A DNA stretch of 64,000 nucleotides from Homalodisca vitripennis (Eukaryota > Arthropoda > Insecta > Hemiptera > Cicadellidae): the NCBI RefSeq assembly GCF_021130785.1, contig NC_060208.1, forward strand, positions 50,594,501 through 50,658,500, read 5' to 3'. Shown here in pieces: positions 38,540-49,810 of the stretch. Position numbers and translations under genes: made by a program. Below the pieces are notes generated by a model. It was not told the origin of the DNA. It did not search any database and saw nothing but the letters and a program-made list of their open reading frames with translations. Positions within the stretch are counted from its first letter, which is position 1; each line of letters starts with the position of its first letter.

Positions 38540-39218
38540 GTTTATTTCATTCTTAACACAACAATTATGAATTCGGCCATCAGACACTTGAAAGGTTTGT
38601 CTAAAGTATGTTTTACAAACCCGAATGTCGACGTTCTTGACTCTGACAAAAAACGAAAAACTATGGCTTCTTGGTGGCTTAGACTGATTGGTAGGTCGAC
38701 GTCTGATAATACTATTTGATTTCACACAACCGTGGATAAATATGTTTTGTTGGGTCTGATTACCTAAACTGTAAAATGACTTGAAAAGAGTTTCCCTGTC
38801 CTCTGGTGATATTTTGTCATTGCATTTTCTTGCACACTTGCACTGTTTGTCATTAAAGACTTTTTCAGCGATTGTATGCCCTGATCTAGTTTTATACTCT
38901 TTACCAGAAAGTCTCTTTTTATTGTGTTTTGTCCTCTTCCAAACTATCAGGGTTTCTTTTACGTTTACGCCCTCTAACAGCTACAGGGCTAGGCCTAACC
39001 TCAACATTTAAAAATAAAGATTCACTGATTTCCTCGCCTAACCCATCATTTGACTGGTGAACCTCATTAGAGTCTGTACTTGAACTTTTTAGGCTTCGAC
39101 TTAACCGAAATGAAGTATTATTAAGTTTATTATTGTCTAAATCTGAACCTGGCATAAAGTCTGGATCCGAGTCCGTGTTGTCACCAAAAATGTCACTTTC
39201 ACTGCTGAGCTCACTCAT
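38540..39218 (-). pseudogene. Truncated ORF of a multi-copy arthropod family
   Basis: The first frame (38919-39218) has an acidic Ser/Asp-rich N-terminus, MSELSSESDIFGDNTDSDPD, and a basic patch RGRKRKRNPDS. At about 38940 an extra T shifts the frame; the next frame continues with KRTKHNKKRLSGKEYKTRSG, then KQCKCARKCNDKISPEDRE, LFKSFYSLGNQTQQ and RVKNVDIRVCKTYFRQTF. The order (R.PDSW / K.L.G..Y / C.C..KC / DR..LF..F..L / VCK..F) fits the N-terminal third of a Cys-containing protein family found in many copies in arthropod genomes, probably transposon-borne. It stops after CCVKN, near the 24-bp repeat, so the rest is missing. A GTTAAG donor at the break cannot be excluded. Confidence 0.5.
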
Positions 39219-39365
39219 TTTAGGCTTTTTCCTTATTGAAATAAGCTCATAATATAATCATACAACATAAACAAACATTGTAAAGGTGTAAAAACACCGT
39301 CATATTGCACAAACATAACCTTTTACACAAGCAGTTCAACAATAAACAACAAATGTCATGGAGAC

Positions 39366-39570
39366 ATGGAGTTAATCACTCTGGCTACTGAAACAACCAG
39401 TAAAATATTCAGTTGGCAGAGTAGATAGCGCATTCTAGCAGCAAACCATTGAACTGTGGAGTTAGTCATTTTGCCCACTGAAAATTATTCAGTAGACAAT
39501 TCCAACCCTGTTAAAACCCGAAAATTAAAAAAAAAAATGGAGTTAGTCAGATTGGCCTCTGAACGCCTCA
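39366..39570. repeat. Triplicated GGAGTTARTCA motif
   Basis: GGAGTTA.TCA...TG.C..CTGAA occurs at about 39368, 39459 and 39540, spaced 91 and 81 bases, with CAGT.G.CAGA following two of them. The array lies just upstream of the start of the pseudogene and inside the 24-bp direct repeat pair, as subterminal repeats of a transposon would. Confidence 0.65.
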
Positions 39571-39571
39571 T

Positions 39572-39595
39572 TTATTATACATGACAATGAGTTTT
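39572..39595. repeat. 24-bp direct repeat, right copy
   Basis: Exact copy of 38507-38530. Confidence 0.9.
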
Positions 39596-40347
39596 GCAAT
39601 TTCCAATCTATCGGATTTGATTTAACTAAAAATATTGATATTATATTAACGTATTTTGTGATATTTTTTATTTTATTATGAGGCCATTGTTTAAAATATC
39701 GTTTAGTAAATTTTCATTTATGACATTCTAGAAACATTACGTGTAACATTATATTTAACTACATTAATAAGATTTGCTTAGAAAAAGTTTAATTTTTTTA
39801 ACTGTATAATATTTTTTACTACGTTTACTTGAAATTATCTCTTTAAGACGTTTATATTCAAACACTAAATACGTAAAACTAGTTACCTATACGTACATTA
39901 CGTACGATAATTACCTATTTTAACATATATAGTTAAGTTTAGTTTATCTTAAAGCGACCTTTAATATCAATATATAAATAGCTAGTTTGTTTTTATATAT
40001 GGTATACATATAACAATTATTGTTGACATTAAAAGTTAAACAAGAAATGTTATTGGCTAAGCAAAACATTCTCGTCTATTCGCACAACATCTCAAGAACA
40101 AACTGACCTATATACTTTGGCATGAAGATTTATTTATATAAGAAGAACATCGAGTTAAATGGTGGTGCAAGTTCCTTCATGGATTTCCGCTTTGAGTTAG
40201 CAACCATTTTAAAATTGTTTTTATGAGTAATCATAATGGTAATAAGAAAGTCTGAATAAAAAATAGTTATTTTAGCGTTTCATAAACATAAATGGATTTA
40301 GTTACATACAAAGTAGTTACTAAAACATTTCAGCCTATTATTTAAGG
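39596..40347. other. AT-rich DNA, no gene seen
   Basis: No gene or element recognised. Confidence 0.5.
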
Positions 40348-40470
40348 ATTCGTTTAGACAGACGTGGACTACAGACTCTAGGAGTTAATATATACCAGCG
40401 TCAGATTACAGACGCTGCAGTGAACGGAAGGTGAAATGGACCTTAACACAATATACGCGTTGAATCTCAA
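40348..40470 (+). repeat. Dispersed two-hairpin repeat, copy 3
   Basis: Homologous to copies at 3.1 and 11.1 kb, same orientation. The second hairpin CAGCGTC/GACGCTG (40396-40417, loop AGATTACA) replaces an A-T pair of copy 1 by G-C. The tail GGAAGGTGAAATGGACC is conserved. Confidence 0.6.
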
Positions 40471-40671
40471 TAACACTCAAAATATTCTAGGTCAGTGCTG
40501 AGGAATACTAAGTTTGTTGTAGTCGTCTTAGTCAAAGTATGATTAGATATATTTATGGTACAAATTGTTTTCTCGTTCATTGTGAATGATTTTTTTACCA
40601 GTGTCCCTTATTTGAGATTAGTCACTTATATTTAAAACGCTGTAGTAACGTTTGTATTATTACCACTATCA

Positions 40672-40673
<2 letters not shown>

Positions 40674-40731
<58 letters not shown>
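40674..40731. repeat. (TA)n microsatellite
   Basis: About 58 bases of alternating AT. Confidence 0.9.
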
Positions 40732-40732
<1 letters not shown>

Positions 40733-40799
40733 GTATAAAATATAAAGAATAAATTCAGGCCATTGTAATCTAGCTATTTTCAGCGTCGTAGTAGTGTGT

Positions 40800-41020
40800 G
40801 CTTTATTTTCCCTGTGAAAGAAGTATGTCCTGGAAAAACACTACGTCGGTCAAAAAGCGACTACTTACCATAAAAATGTTTTTCCTATCAAGAAAGTTGG
40901 TCTGAAAAGTCAAATTTCGTCAAATTGTGATTCACTGTCATTGTAATCTACTTCCGGTTCCATTGTGTTGTATGCATACATGTCCCGACTAAGGAGTATA
41001 CAATAAGTTGGTCTGAACAG
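40800..41020 (-). repeat. GACCGAAGTAG family, inverted copies
   Basis: On the minus strand: AGTAGTCGCTTTTTGACCGA, ACCGGAAGTAGATTACAATG and related words, matching units at 15.2 and 19.2-20.3 kb. Confidence 0.45.
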
Positions 41021-43063
41021 TCTGATTTTGTAAAAAATATACTACTTCCATGGTGCCGTAGTTATATTTGCACTGTTGTCATTATCATGAAAATAAATAC
41101 AAAGTTTATCTAGACGGCTTTCCCTCAAAATAATTAACTCTGGTATATAATCTACATACAATTAAGTAATATCGTTTGAATTTTTTATCCTATTAGGAAC
41201 AATAAATACAGTTTGCAAAATATGTACTACTTCATGTCGTAATCTACTTCGGGTTTAGAATATTTCAGGTCCCGTTGGCCTGTTGAGAGCATAACACATA
41301 TGTGTCTTTAATTTCACCTTTCAAGAACAGCGGAAAGATTTTATACAAAATAAAGTCCTTTAAGGGGAAATTTGTTTTAGGTGACATTCTTTAAAAACAT
41401 CTTTTATATTCTATGTTGACATCATGAGGTACGTGTTAAATTTCATTCTAGGACTCAGAGAAGTTGTAAAACGTAGTATATTTCTTTTAGAAGTTGCAAC
41501 ACCATTTAAGGGAGGGATCTGTCTTCTGTATATAAAGATACATAATGTAATTTGCCCTTTTAAAATATACACACAAAATTAATATGTTCATTACGTTTGC
41601 AAAGTTCATTACTATTATGTATACTTCCATCATAGTGTTATTGAAAAACTTAAGGCTTCTTCAAATAGGATGTAAATATGAATTATATATTATGTTTTGT
41701 GTTGTTTTAAAATAAATATAAACGGTAGAAGTTTGAGACTAATTGGGAGGGAAGTAACGCCTCAGCGGAAGTAAACTACTTTTCTCTGTCAAATCCATTC
41801 TTTTCTGATAGTTTTTCAGTGAAACGTTCCAGGAAAGTGGAGGAGACAAGAATAATGGAGCTTGTAAGTTCAGGCTTTATATTTGACGTCAACTAGAAAC
41901 CGTTATTCTTCATATTAGTTTTTGTTGTTTACGTTATACAAGAATCCTGTTAGAATAATGTGTAGATGCTAGTACTTTCAGTATATGTTCAAAGAGTACA
42001 GCATTGCTATGTCATGGAAATTCATTAAACATGCATTAATGCATTAATTTGTTGTAAAAAATATATGACATATAATTTTACTGTTCGTTTTTGTTTATCG
42101 ATATTTATGCGTCTTTCTGCCCCTTCTGCACTATAAACAGAACAGACTAGGAGACGTTATTTTGGATACACTAAAAATCTCACTCTATGATAGGAAACTC
42201 CGGGAAAATGTTGAAACATCTTATAGTCAGAATATGTCACAACTTTTGTTCATAAAAATGAAATTTCTCTTTATAAATAATATTTTAAAACATATAATTG
42301 TTAAATGTTTATTTGCTACATAATTTCCTAAATTCATAACAAACTACTGACTAAAAAATTGCCTAAATATCATACTTTTAACGTATGTTGGTTCTTGAAG
42401 AGTTATAAAAAGAAGTATATCTACTATTTATTTATTCAGAAAGTTACTTTCAACGGACGTCAATTCAAACTAAACGAATATTCTTCCAAAAACATCTAAT
42501 GCACCACTTCAACTACATGGTGAATTGTTTAATCACTAGACTGCAAAATATATGGAAGGTGAGCAGGTCCTCCAACACAAGAGCCCCTGACAATCTGTTT
42601 TTAATTATTTCCCCCTGACAAACTGTTCATATGACCACATCGATAAAGAACTTGTACCTTGGCCTATATTATTGTTCTCAGCTGAAAAACTACAAATTTA
42701 GATAAAAATTCACCAAGTGCTAGGGCAAATAACTAAAATATTTCAAAGTGACTGTTTGGCAGAAGAGAATCAAAGTGTAAGGCATATTTAAATAAAAATC
42801 TCCGATCTCCGATCTAGGAGATAGGAGATCGGAGATTTAAATACTGGATACATAATTTAATTTTGGATACATTTCACGATACACATGAAGGAATAATAAA
42901 AAAAATTTCTACCCCTTGAACACGTTTATTGGCCTAACTGAATAAATCCATAGAGTGTATTTCACAGTCCTGCTGACTATATAATAATTAAGCAGCACGG
43001 CAACCGCAGAGAATGTCCGTTGTAACTTGGCAACACTGCAAGTAACTTCATTTCAAGAACGCT
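41021..43063. other. AT-rich DNA with one strong hairpin
   Basis: No gene is seen. A 15-bp perfect hairpin lies at 42796-42838. Confidence 0.45.
42796..42838. repeat. Perfect 15-bp hairpin
   Basis: AAATCTCCGATCTCC (42796-42810) pairs exactly with GGAGATCGGAGATTT (42824-42838) across a 13-base loop. The arms themselves repeat the word TCTCCGA. Confidence 0.9.
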
Positions 43064-43795
43064 AGTTATGAATGTAATGGCGTGATATACAAAAGGAATG
43101 AAAAATATATTTAAAATATTACCTTATGAGATATTCCTTAAAAGTAAATTTGAAATTAACACCCCTATGCTATAAATTCCATTAATTATTCCTAGTGCTT
43201 TTGGAAATGTGGATATTACATTTAATCTGATTGGATTATATAGAGAACAATGTGGTATTCAAATACGACTTAGGATAATTTCCCTTAATTGCGTGAAAAA
43301 ATACATAAAAAAACACAAAAACTACATTACAAAAAAGATACAAAATATTCCCTTGCCACAGTGATACTGTACACTCAGCCTATCAGTCCCACAGGATGGT
43401 ATAATCTATGTCCTTGGAGAAGCCTTAAGTTTAGAATATAGTATCACACTTTAATGCTATATTATCCCAAAATAAAAATGAATATACATTTTATGGAGTT
43501 CTAAATGTAAAAAACATCGAGATAAAGGTATTTGTAGATCTATTAGGAAACGCGTCTTGTAAATGTTTTGATAGTAAAATTATATCGTTAAATATAAAAA
43601 AATAATAATGTATTGTAGATGTAAGCAGATTTTTTGCATGTATAACAACTCAATAAAAATATCTGATAACGTTTTAGTCTTATAACGATGATGATAATCA
43701 GAGTAGAACCAAAACTTTGAATAAGATTTTTATCTATATCAGATTGAATCTCTCTCTCCCTCTCCTGTCTCTCCCTCTCTCTCTCACACACAGAG
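43064..43795 (-). repeat. Long inverted duplication, left arm with CT tract
   Basis: On the minus strand this reads (GA)n, GATTCAATCTGATATAGATA, ... CATCATCGTTATAAGACTAA, ... CCATCCTGTGGGACTGATAG, ... TCATAAGGTAATATTT, in the same order as the plus strand of 48790-49585. By eye the arms match over about 650 bases with scattered substitutions and small gaps. Neither arm encodes a protein I recognise. Confidence 0.8.
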
Positions 43796-43822
43796 ACACG
43801 GTACGATTTTTTACCATAGTTC

Positions 43823-43824
<2 letters not shown>

Positions 43825-43869
<45 letters not shown>
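43825..43869. repeat. (TA)n microsatellite
   Basis: A 45-base alternating AT run adjoins the CT-rich tract of the left arm. Frames through it on both strands give (YI)n only. Confidence 0.9.
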
Positions 43870-43874
<5 letters not shown>

Positions 43875-44542
43875 TTTCTTTCAATCTGATCAATATATAC
43901 ATTATAGAAAGTTTTGGTATGAGCACGTCCTATTATTGCCCAGCTGTAACACTAATTGACAAAATGTGCAATGTTTACTAATACATTACAGGAGGATCTA
44001 GGTTGTTTTAGTAACACAAGTATTCAGTACAGCTCTCATGTAGTGTGTTACGTAGTATACTTTACTACATTACACTTATATGATACCATTTTCATAGTAT
44101 TTTCAACAAGGATAATCCGTCTGATTTCTTATTGTTTTATTAACTCAATTTGCAGAGGATTTCAAGATAAATTCAATTTTTATTTTGTTTCCAAACTAAT
44201 GATGTAGTAACAATTATAACACCTATTTGGCGTACCTCTCAGTACAATAGAATTTAATGACCGTACATATATGGAAGATTACTTACTACTCAGAGATATT
44301 GATCACGTATCAGTGACGATTAACCGTAATTATGGAATCATTACTGAACATTATTGAATTAATGGCACGCATTTTAAAAGAACAATTTTTCTGGATTGGG
44401 TTCAGAAATATTGGTGGTTTTGCTTCATACTACATATATATGAGAAATAAAGAGGAATTATCTATTAGACCAGTAGCTAGAAGTTAACACACTTATAGTT
44501 GTAAACCATTTAATTTTTATATAGATTATAACATAACACAGT

Positions 44543-46438
44543 ATCAAATCAAATCAAAATCAATTTTATTTCAAAATTTGCAAACAAGCACAGTACACAT
44601 AATATAAATGAAATTAGTCCCACATGGGCCATAGAGGCTTGTGCGTGGTGACGAGTCAGTTTCTAGTTGCTGTGCACAGCGGTATCATAATAGTTATCCT
44701 TAATAACAATAAATTATTTTACATCTATTTTCAAAACAATTATTAAGTATGAAATCTAAAATAATCTGTGTAATTTGTAGGCCACAGACAACATTAATTA
44801 TGCCACAATACCCAATAGTCTAATTATTTGATATAAAAGATCATATAAAAATAAGGTATGTTATTTGCTATAGTGAAAATAATTAAAATGGAACAAAATT
44901 AATTACTAACGATACTTAGGTTAAATTTGGTTTATTAGAGGTGTTCAAATCCATCGGAGAGGCGAAACGGCGCAAGACGGCCATCGCAACAATAGTGAAA
45001 AACAGTTTGTTGCGTGTAGTAAAGTAAGTTAGTCCAGTAAATAAACGTGATCATATATTTTAGTCTAGTATATAGATGAGAGCAGCGACTCAGCGTGTTC
45101 AGCGCCGACCTCCAACAGCCAGTTAGAGACAAGATTTCTGTATGCGGACAGCGGGACCTGCAGGTCCCTTATGTGTTGCGGAATATTTCTGAGTAGGAAA
45201 TTTGCAATGTAATAAGGATTGGTGTAATTATACGATTTTACTACTCGGGGAACCTGCAAGCCCACGCTAACAGCATTCCTTGTAAAATATCTATGTGTGA
45301 CAGGGGTGACGATCTCCTGCCTGTGGCTCCTCGCGAAGACCAATAAGCTTTTAATATATAGCTGCCGAATTGATAACAATTTATTGTGTCTCTGTATAAA
45401 GCAAGATAGTCGGGTATCTGTTGTATTTTTTGAACGCTGCCTTAATAACTAAATTTTGAACAGTCATTAACGGATATAAAATAGACCTGTACGCCCCTCC
45501 CCATACTATAATACCATATTGTAAAATTGATTGTGCATAGGCGTAATAAATAGTTTTAATTTCATTGGGATTTAATATTTCAGTTAATTGATGGAAAACG
45601 TAAATCATTTTCCTTAGTTTGGATTTTAACATGTGGATGTGTGGTTCCCATTTTAATTTTGAATCCATGATGACTCCCAGGTACTTGTACTGGTTCACCC
45701 TCTGTAACACCCGACAATCACAGGAGCCACTGTTCGTGTCACCGCAAGAGTGGAGTACCAATCCCATGTCCACAGGCGGCTCGCCCGCGCTGCGCAATGA
45801 GATCGGCATACATTTAGTTTTTGAAACATTCATGGTTAGAATATTTTCATCAAACCACCGTTTTACTAACGCCGATTCTCCCGCAGCAACACGGTAGACC
45901 TCCTCCCACGATCTCCGCTCAAACAATATTGCAGTATCATCTGCAAACAGAAATATCCTACCAGTAATCTCGAGTTTAACAATATTATTTATGTAAATTA
46001 AGAATAGAAGTGGACCAAGAGTGCTACCTTGGACCACAACAATCAACACTCATTGTGTCACTTAAATGATTGTTTATAGAGACTGTTTGCGTACGTCCGC
46101 TCAAATAGCTTCTGAACCAGTTCAGCTCTAATCCGCGAACTCCAACACATTCTAATTTGCGAAAAAGCAGGTTTCTGTTTATACTATCAAAAGCTTTTGC
46201 CAGATCAATGTAAAGAAGTAACACTTTATTATTGTTATTTAAGGCATCTGTTATACATTTATTAATTGCGAATAGGGAGTCTGAAGTATTTTTGTTTTTG
46301 CGAAAGCCGTATTGGGACTCTGACAGAATATTATTATCTTCGAGGTATTTCTGTAATTGAGATTTTATACACTTCTCTAGTACTTTACTTAGCACACTTA
46401 GCAATGATATTGGCCTATAATCATACCACAATATTGAT
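44543..46438 (-). mobile_element. 5'-truncated LINE of the jockey/CR1 superfamily
   Basis: The minus strand encodes reverse transcriptase motifs from YRPISLLSVLSKVLEK through FADDTAILFE to a C-terminal region ending at 45065, then a 3' UTR and an AT-rich tail with TGATTTTGATTTGATTTGA instead of poly(A). The element begins inside the reverse transcriptase domain, so the endonuclease and ORF1 are missing, the usual result of incomplete reverse transcription. Two frameshifts mark it as inactive. It sits between the arms of the inverted duplication. Confidence 0.85.
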
Positions 46439-46473
46439 TGTGGTATGATCAATATTGTGCTATAACAATACAT
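45065..46473 (-). pseudogene. LINE reverse transcriptase, broken
   Basis: Three minus-strand frames tile one ORF2 fragment. 46024-46473 has YRPISLL, a QYGFRKNKNTSDSLFAINK motif and LYIDLAKAFDSI. 45381-46049 has QGSTLGPLLFLIYINNI, the catalytic FADD at residues 35-38, NVSKTK and KYLGVIMDSKLKWEPHI, with LQYGIIVWGG in the thumb/connection region. 45065-45379 carries the C-terminal tail. Frameshifts lie near 46040 (just before QGSTLGP) and near 45380. The metal-binding Asp residues (LYIDLAKAFD and FADD) are kept. The first 18 or so residues of the upstream frame are not LINE sequence. Confidence 0.85.
46422..46463. repeat. Nested inverted repeats at the LINE 5' junction
   Basis: CATACCACAAT (46422-46432) pairs with ATTGTGGTATG (46437-46447), and ATACCACAATATTGAT (46423-46438) pairs with ATCAATATTGTGCTAT (46448-46463) at 15 of 16 positions. 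The two palindromes share their left arm. Confidence 0.75.
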
Positions 46474-47160
46474 CTATACTACATTTAATACATGTATTAG
46501 TATACATGTATTAAATGCATATTTGGAAAATAACATGGATACATAAGTAAATACACCAGCCACCGTTTTGTCAGCTTGTAATATACATTTCAAAATGTGG
46601 ATTTAATAGTTTCATCTTTAGATGATTTTTAGGTCACACAAATTTTGTAATTCATTTTATTAAAATCAGAATTCTATTATTTAAATCAGACGTACAATTT
46701 ATTTTATACAAATAAGTGTACTATTATGTTTTTATTTAGTTTCTTAGTACCAAAATTGATGTTTTACATTGTAAGGTGGCCCTAATTGTCCACTTTAATA
46801 GCTAGAAATATTATTGGTTAGAGCTGTATATGACTATAAAGTAACGTTCCAACAAATTGTTTTCTTGCTGTGGTAGACTAAAAATAATTTTAATTATAAG
46901 AAATTGGCTAAAGATAAGAAACAATGTGATGCTATTAAGATTAGAAGAAAGACAAATTGTAGTGTAAATGAAACTTGGAAGAATGAGTGTGGATAACATC
47001 AAATGTTTACTGATACCATTCGAATCTCAACTGGAACTTTCCTACTAATAAAATATATATGATTTTATTTTCAGTTAGTAATAATATGGTGCAAGCTATT
47101 ATTTTATTGGGCGGTAAGTCATATTGTAAATATAATGTTTCTTGTTGTTTTTATAAGAAA

Positions 47161-47222
<62 letters not shown>

Positions 47223-48789
47223 GTTAAGATAACCCGTATACATATAACTACTAGCATGTAAATACTAATTACACACTCCTCATAAATAAATAAACAACAT
47301 AAACAAAATAAATAATAAGTGGATGGTAGTCTTGGCAAATGCAAAGAGTAAACGAATGAACTATAAACATGTTAGGTGATAATCGAATTGCCAAAGTTTA
47401 AAGTGAATACGAGTTTGAGTGTTTCACCAACCTGATGAAGTTTACACCACCAACCTAATGTTGTATATTTCCTCCTGATGTATATCCACAAATATGGTTC
47501 ACCTCACTCTATTTTTTACCATTGTCGGGTATCGAAAATAATGGATTCTATAGTTATGTTTTTTAAGATTAAGGAATTTGAACAAAGATAGAAGCTAGGC
47601 TCTGTTGTCCTGGTGAAAAAGAATCACAAGGATCTTACGCATCTCTAAAGACAATTTTACTTTAAAAATGCTAATAGGAACAATTTAATTTTGTCAACAA
47701 TTGTGATAAATGAAAGTGAATTTGCATTATTGTAAACAATACATGCAGTACCAAAGCTGCAAATATACTAACATGATACATATATACATTATTCCTAATG
47801 AACTATCAGGATGAGAAATAAGATTATTTTAAAAAGTAAACTGAATTCAACTTGGTTCTTATATTACGCATTCCAAGGCAATTTTTTCATCTGTTGGTAC
47901 ACACACACATATTGTTTTTAATAAAATGCTATAAACGCTGATTACATAACAATACAGGTACATTAAATAATTAACTATATTTATAATATGCATTGTGTTG
48001 CTAAATTTATATAAGTAACTTTTTAAGTACGGTAATTACCTTAAAAGAGTTAAGAGTCAATACCCTCAAAGTTAAAGTATTTTATACTTCATTAAACAAA
48101 TTAATAATATTAAAGGTCTTATTGAAATCTTTTTTTAACTAACAGATCACTTAACTGTACGAAACAAGGAACGTAAATGTTTATTTAATTATTACTAACA
48201 CTTGGACTACTACGCTGTAATTTCTTTTAATTCTTCCAATCGATTTCATTGCATTATTACTGGTTTTTTAGTAAATTAACTAACGTTTTAGATTATTGAA
48301 TAATTAATTCTTAACTACAAAATTTCGGTGGATGTAATGTAGTGTTTTGCCATCTTAGTTTATATTTTAGATTTTGCATGAAATATATGTGATAGTAATA
48401 AACTATTATTTTCTAAAACAAGATAATTTGTACTTTAATCTCTCTATATTTAAGGGATAGCTCTTTCTCACTCTCTCAATGATAAATCATTAATTAATAT
48501 TCCGATATATGGCTGAAGTACAAAAACCTAAGAAACTTCATGTCAAAAAATATCCATAGGTCTTGAGAATGGGATGCAATCCCTAAGTAAACTGTATTTT
48601 TGGCACAAGAGACTTATAGTTTCAACAGAAACATAACATGTTTTAACGTAATATCAACCACCTTTAGGGGTTTAAATGTGGATAAACCCCTTTGAAGAAC
48701 TATATTTAAATTTATTTCAAACTTTCCGATGTGCTACAACGATGACATGAGCACACGTATTGGTCTGAAAATAAAAAGAACCAATTTAG
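46474..48789. other. AT-rich DNA with a (TA)n array
   Basis: No gene is seen. A (TA)n run lies at 47165-47217. Confidence 0.5.
47165..47217. repeat. (TA)n microsatellite
   Basis: About 53 bases of alternating AT. Confidence 0.9.
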
Positions 48790-49585
48790 CAAGGAGATGG
48801 GAGTGGGAGAAAGAGAGAGGTAGTATATAGATAGGGACAGAGAGAGAGTGTGTGTGAGAGGTATGTATAAAGGGTGATGGGAGGGAGGGAGAGAAGAAAC
48901 GAGAGAGGGAGGGAGAGAAAGAGAGATTTTAATCTGATGGTATAGATAAAAATATTATTAAAAGTTTTGATTCTATTCTAAATATCATCATCGTTATGAG
49001 ACTAAGATGTTCAAAAATACTTTTATTCTGTTGTTAACCATGCCAAAACCTCCATACATCTAGGATACATTATTATTGTGTTAATTTTTTCTAATCTCAA
49101 TTTATTATCAGAATATTTTGTAGACACGTGTCATAATAGATCAACTAGATCCACTTTTGTAATGGTCCAATGTTTATTTACATATTCTTTATGAGATAGT
49201 ATAGTATCAAAGTATGATACTACATTTTAAACGAAAGGCTTCTATAGAACATAGATTATTCCATCCTGTGGGACTGAGAGGTTGAGTGTATAGAATCACA
49301 GTAGCAAGAGATTATTTTGTTTAGTTTTGCAAGTTCATGCACTTAAGGGAAATTATCCAGAGTTGTGTATTTAAACACCACATTGTTGTCTATCTAATCC
49401 AATCAGACAAATTGTGATATCCATATTTCAAAATGCATTAGGAATAATTAATCGAATGTCTTGCATAGGGCTGTTTACTTCAAATTTCCTTTTAACAAAT
49501 GTCTCATAAGGTAATATTTTTCAATGTTCTTTTCATACCTTTGTATTTACTTACACTACTAAATTCTTAACTAGGGTTATTGAAG
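48790..49585 (+). repeat. Long inverted duplication, right arm with GA tract
   Basis: A GA-rich tract (about 48795-48928) leads into GATTTTAATCTGATGGTATA and then follows the left arm collinearly to about 49585 (AACTAGGGTT). See the left arm at 43064-43795. The copies have diverged and the GA tracts differ in length. Confidence 0.8.
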
Positions 49586-49687
49586 TTTATCATAACATTA
49601 AATAGTCATTGACTGTACAAACAGTTTCTTTTCAGAAACTAAGCGTGTTTCCTTGTACACAACTGATAGACTGAATGTACTAAAATA

Positions 49688-49810
49688 AGCGAGAAAAAGA
49701 GAGATAGAAAGAGAAGGGAGGTGGCGAGAGTGGGAGGGGTAGATTGGAGGGGTAGGGTGAGAGGGAGAGAGAGAGATTTTAACCTGATGGTATAGAGAAT
49801 GTTGGATGTT
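49688..49810 (+). repeat. Third partial copy of the GA-tract repeat
   Basis: A second GA-rich tract ends in GAGAGATTTTAACCTGATGG and TATAGAG, the same entry sequence as the right arm, but the similarity stops soon after. It suggests the GA tract is the 5' end of the repeat unit. Confidence 0.6.

Noticed and set aside
43588..43959. Reading frames on both strands with long Tyr-Ile runs (also near 2.4, 4.8, 21.1, 21.5 and 47.2 kb)
   Set aside because: They are translations of (TA)n microsatellites, without domains or splice context.
45619..45897. Plus-strand open frame opposite the LINE
   Set aside because: Shadow of the reverse transcriptase frame.
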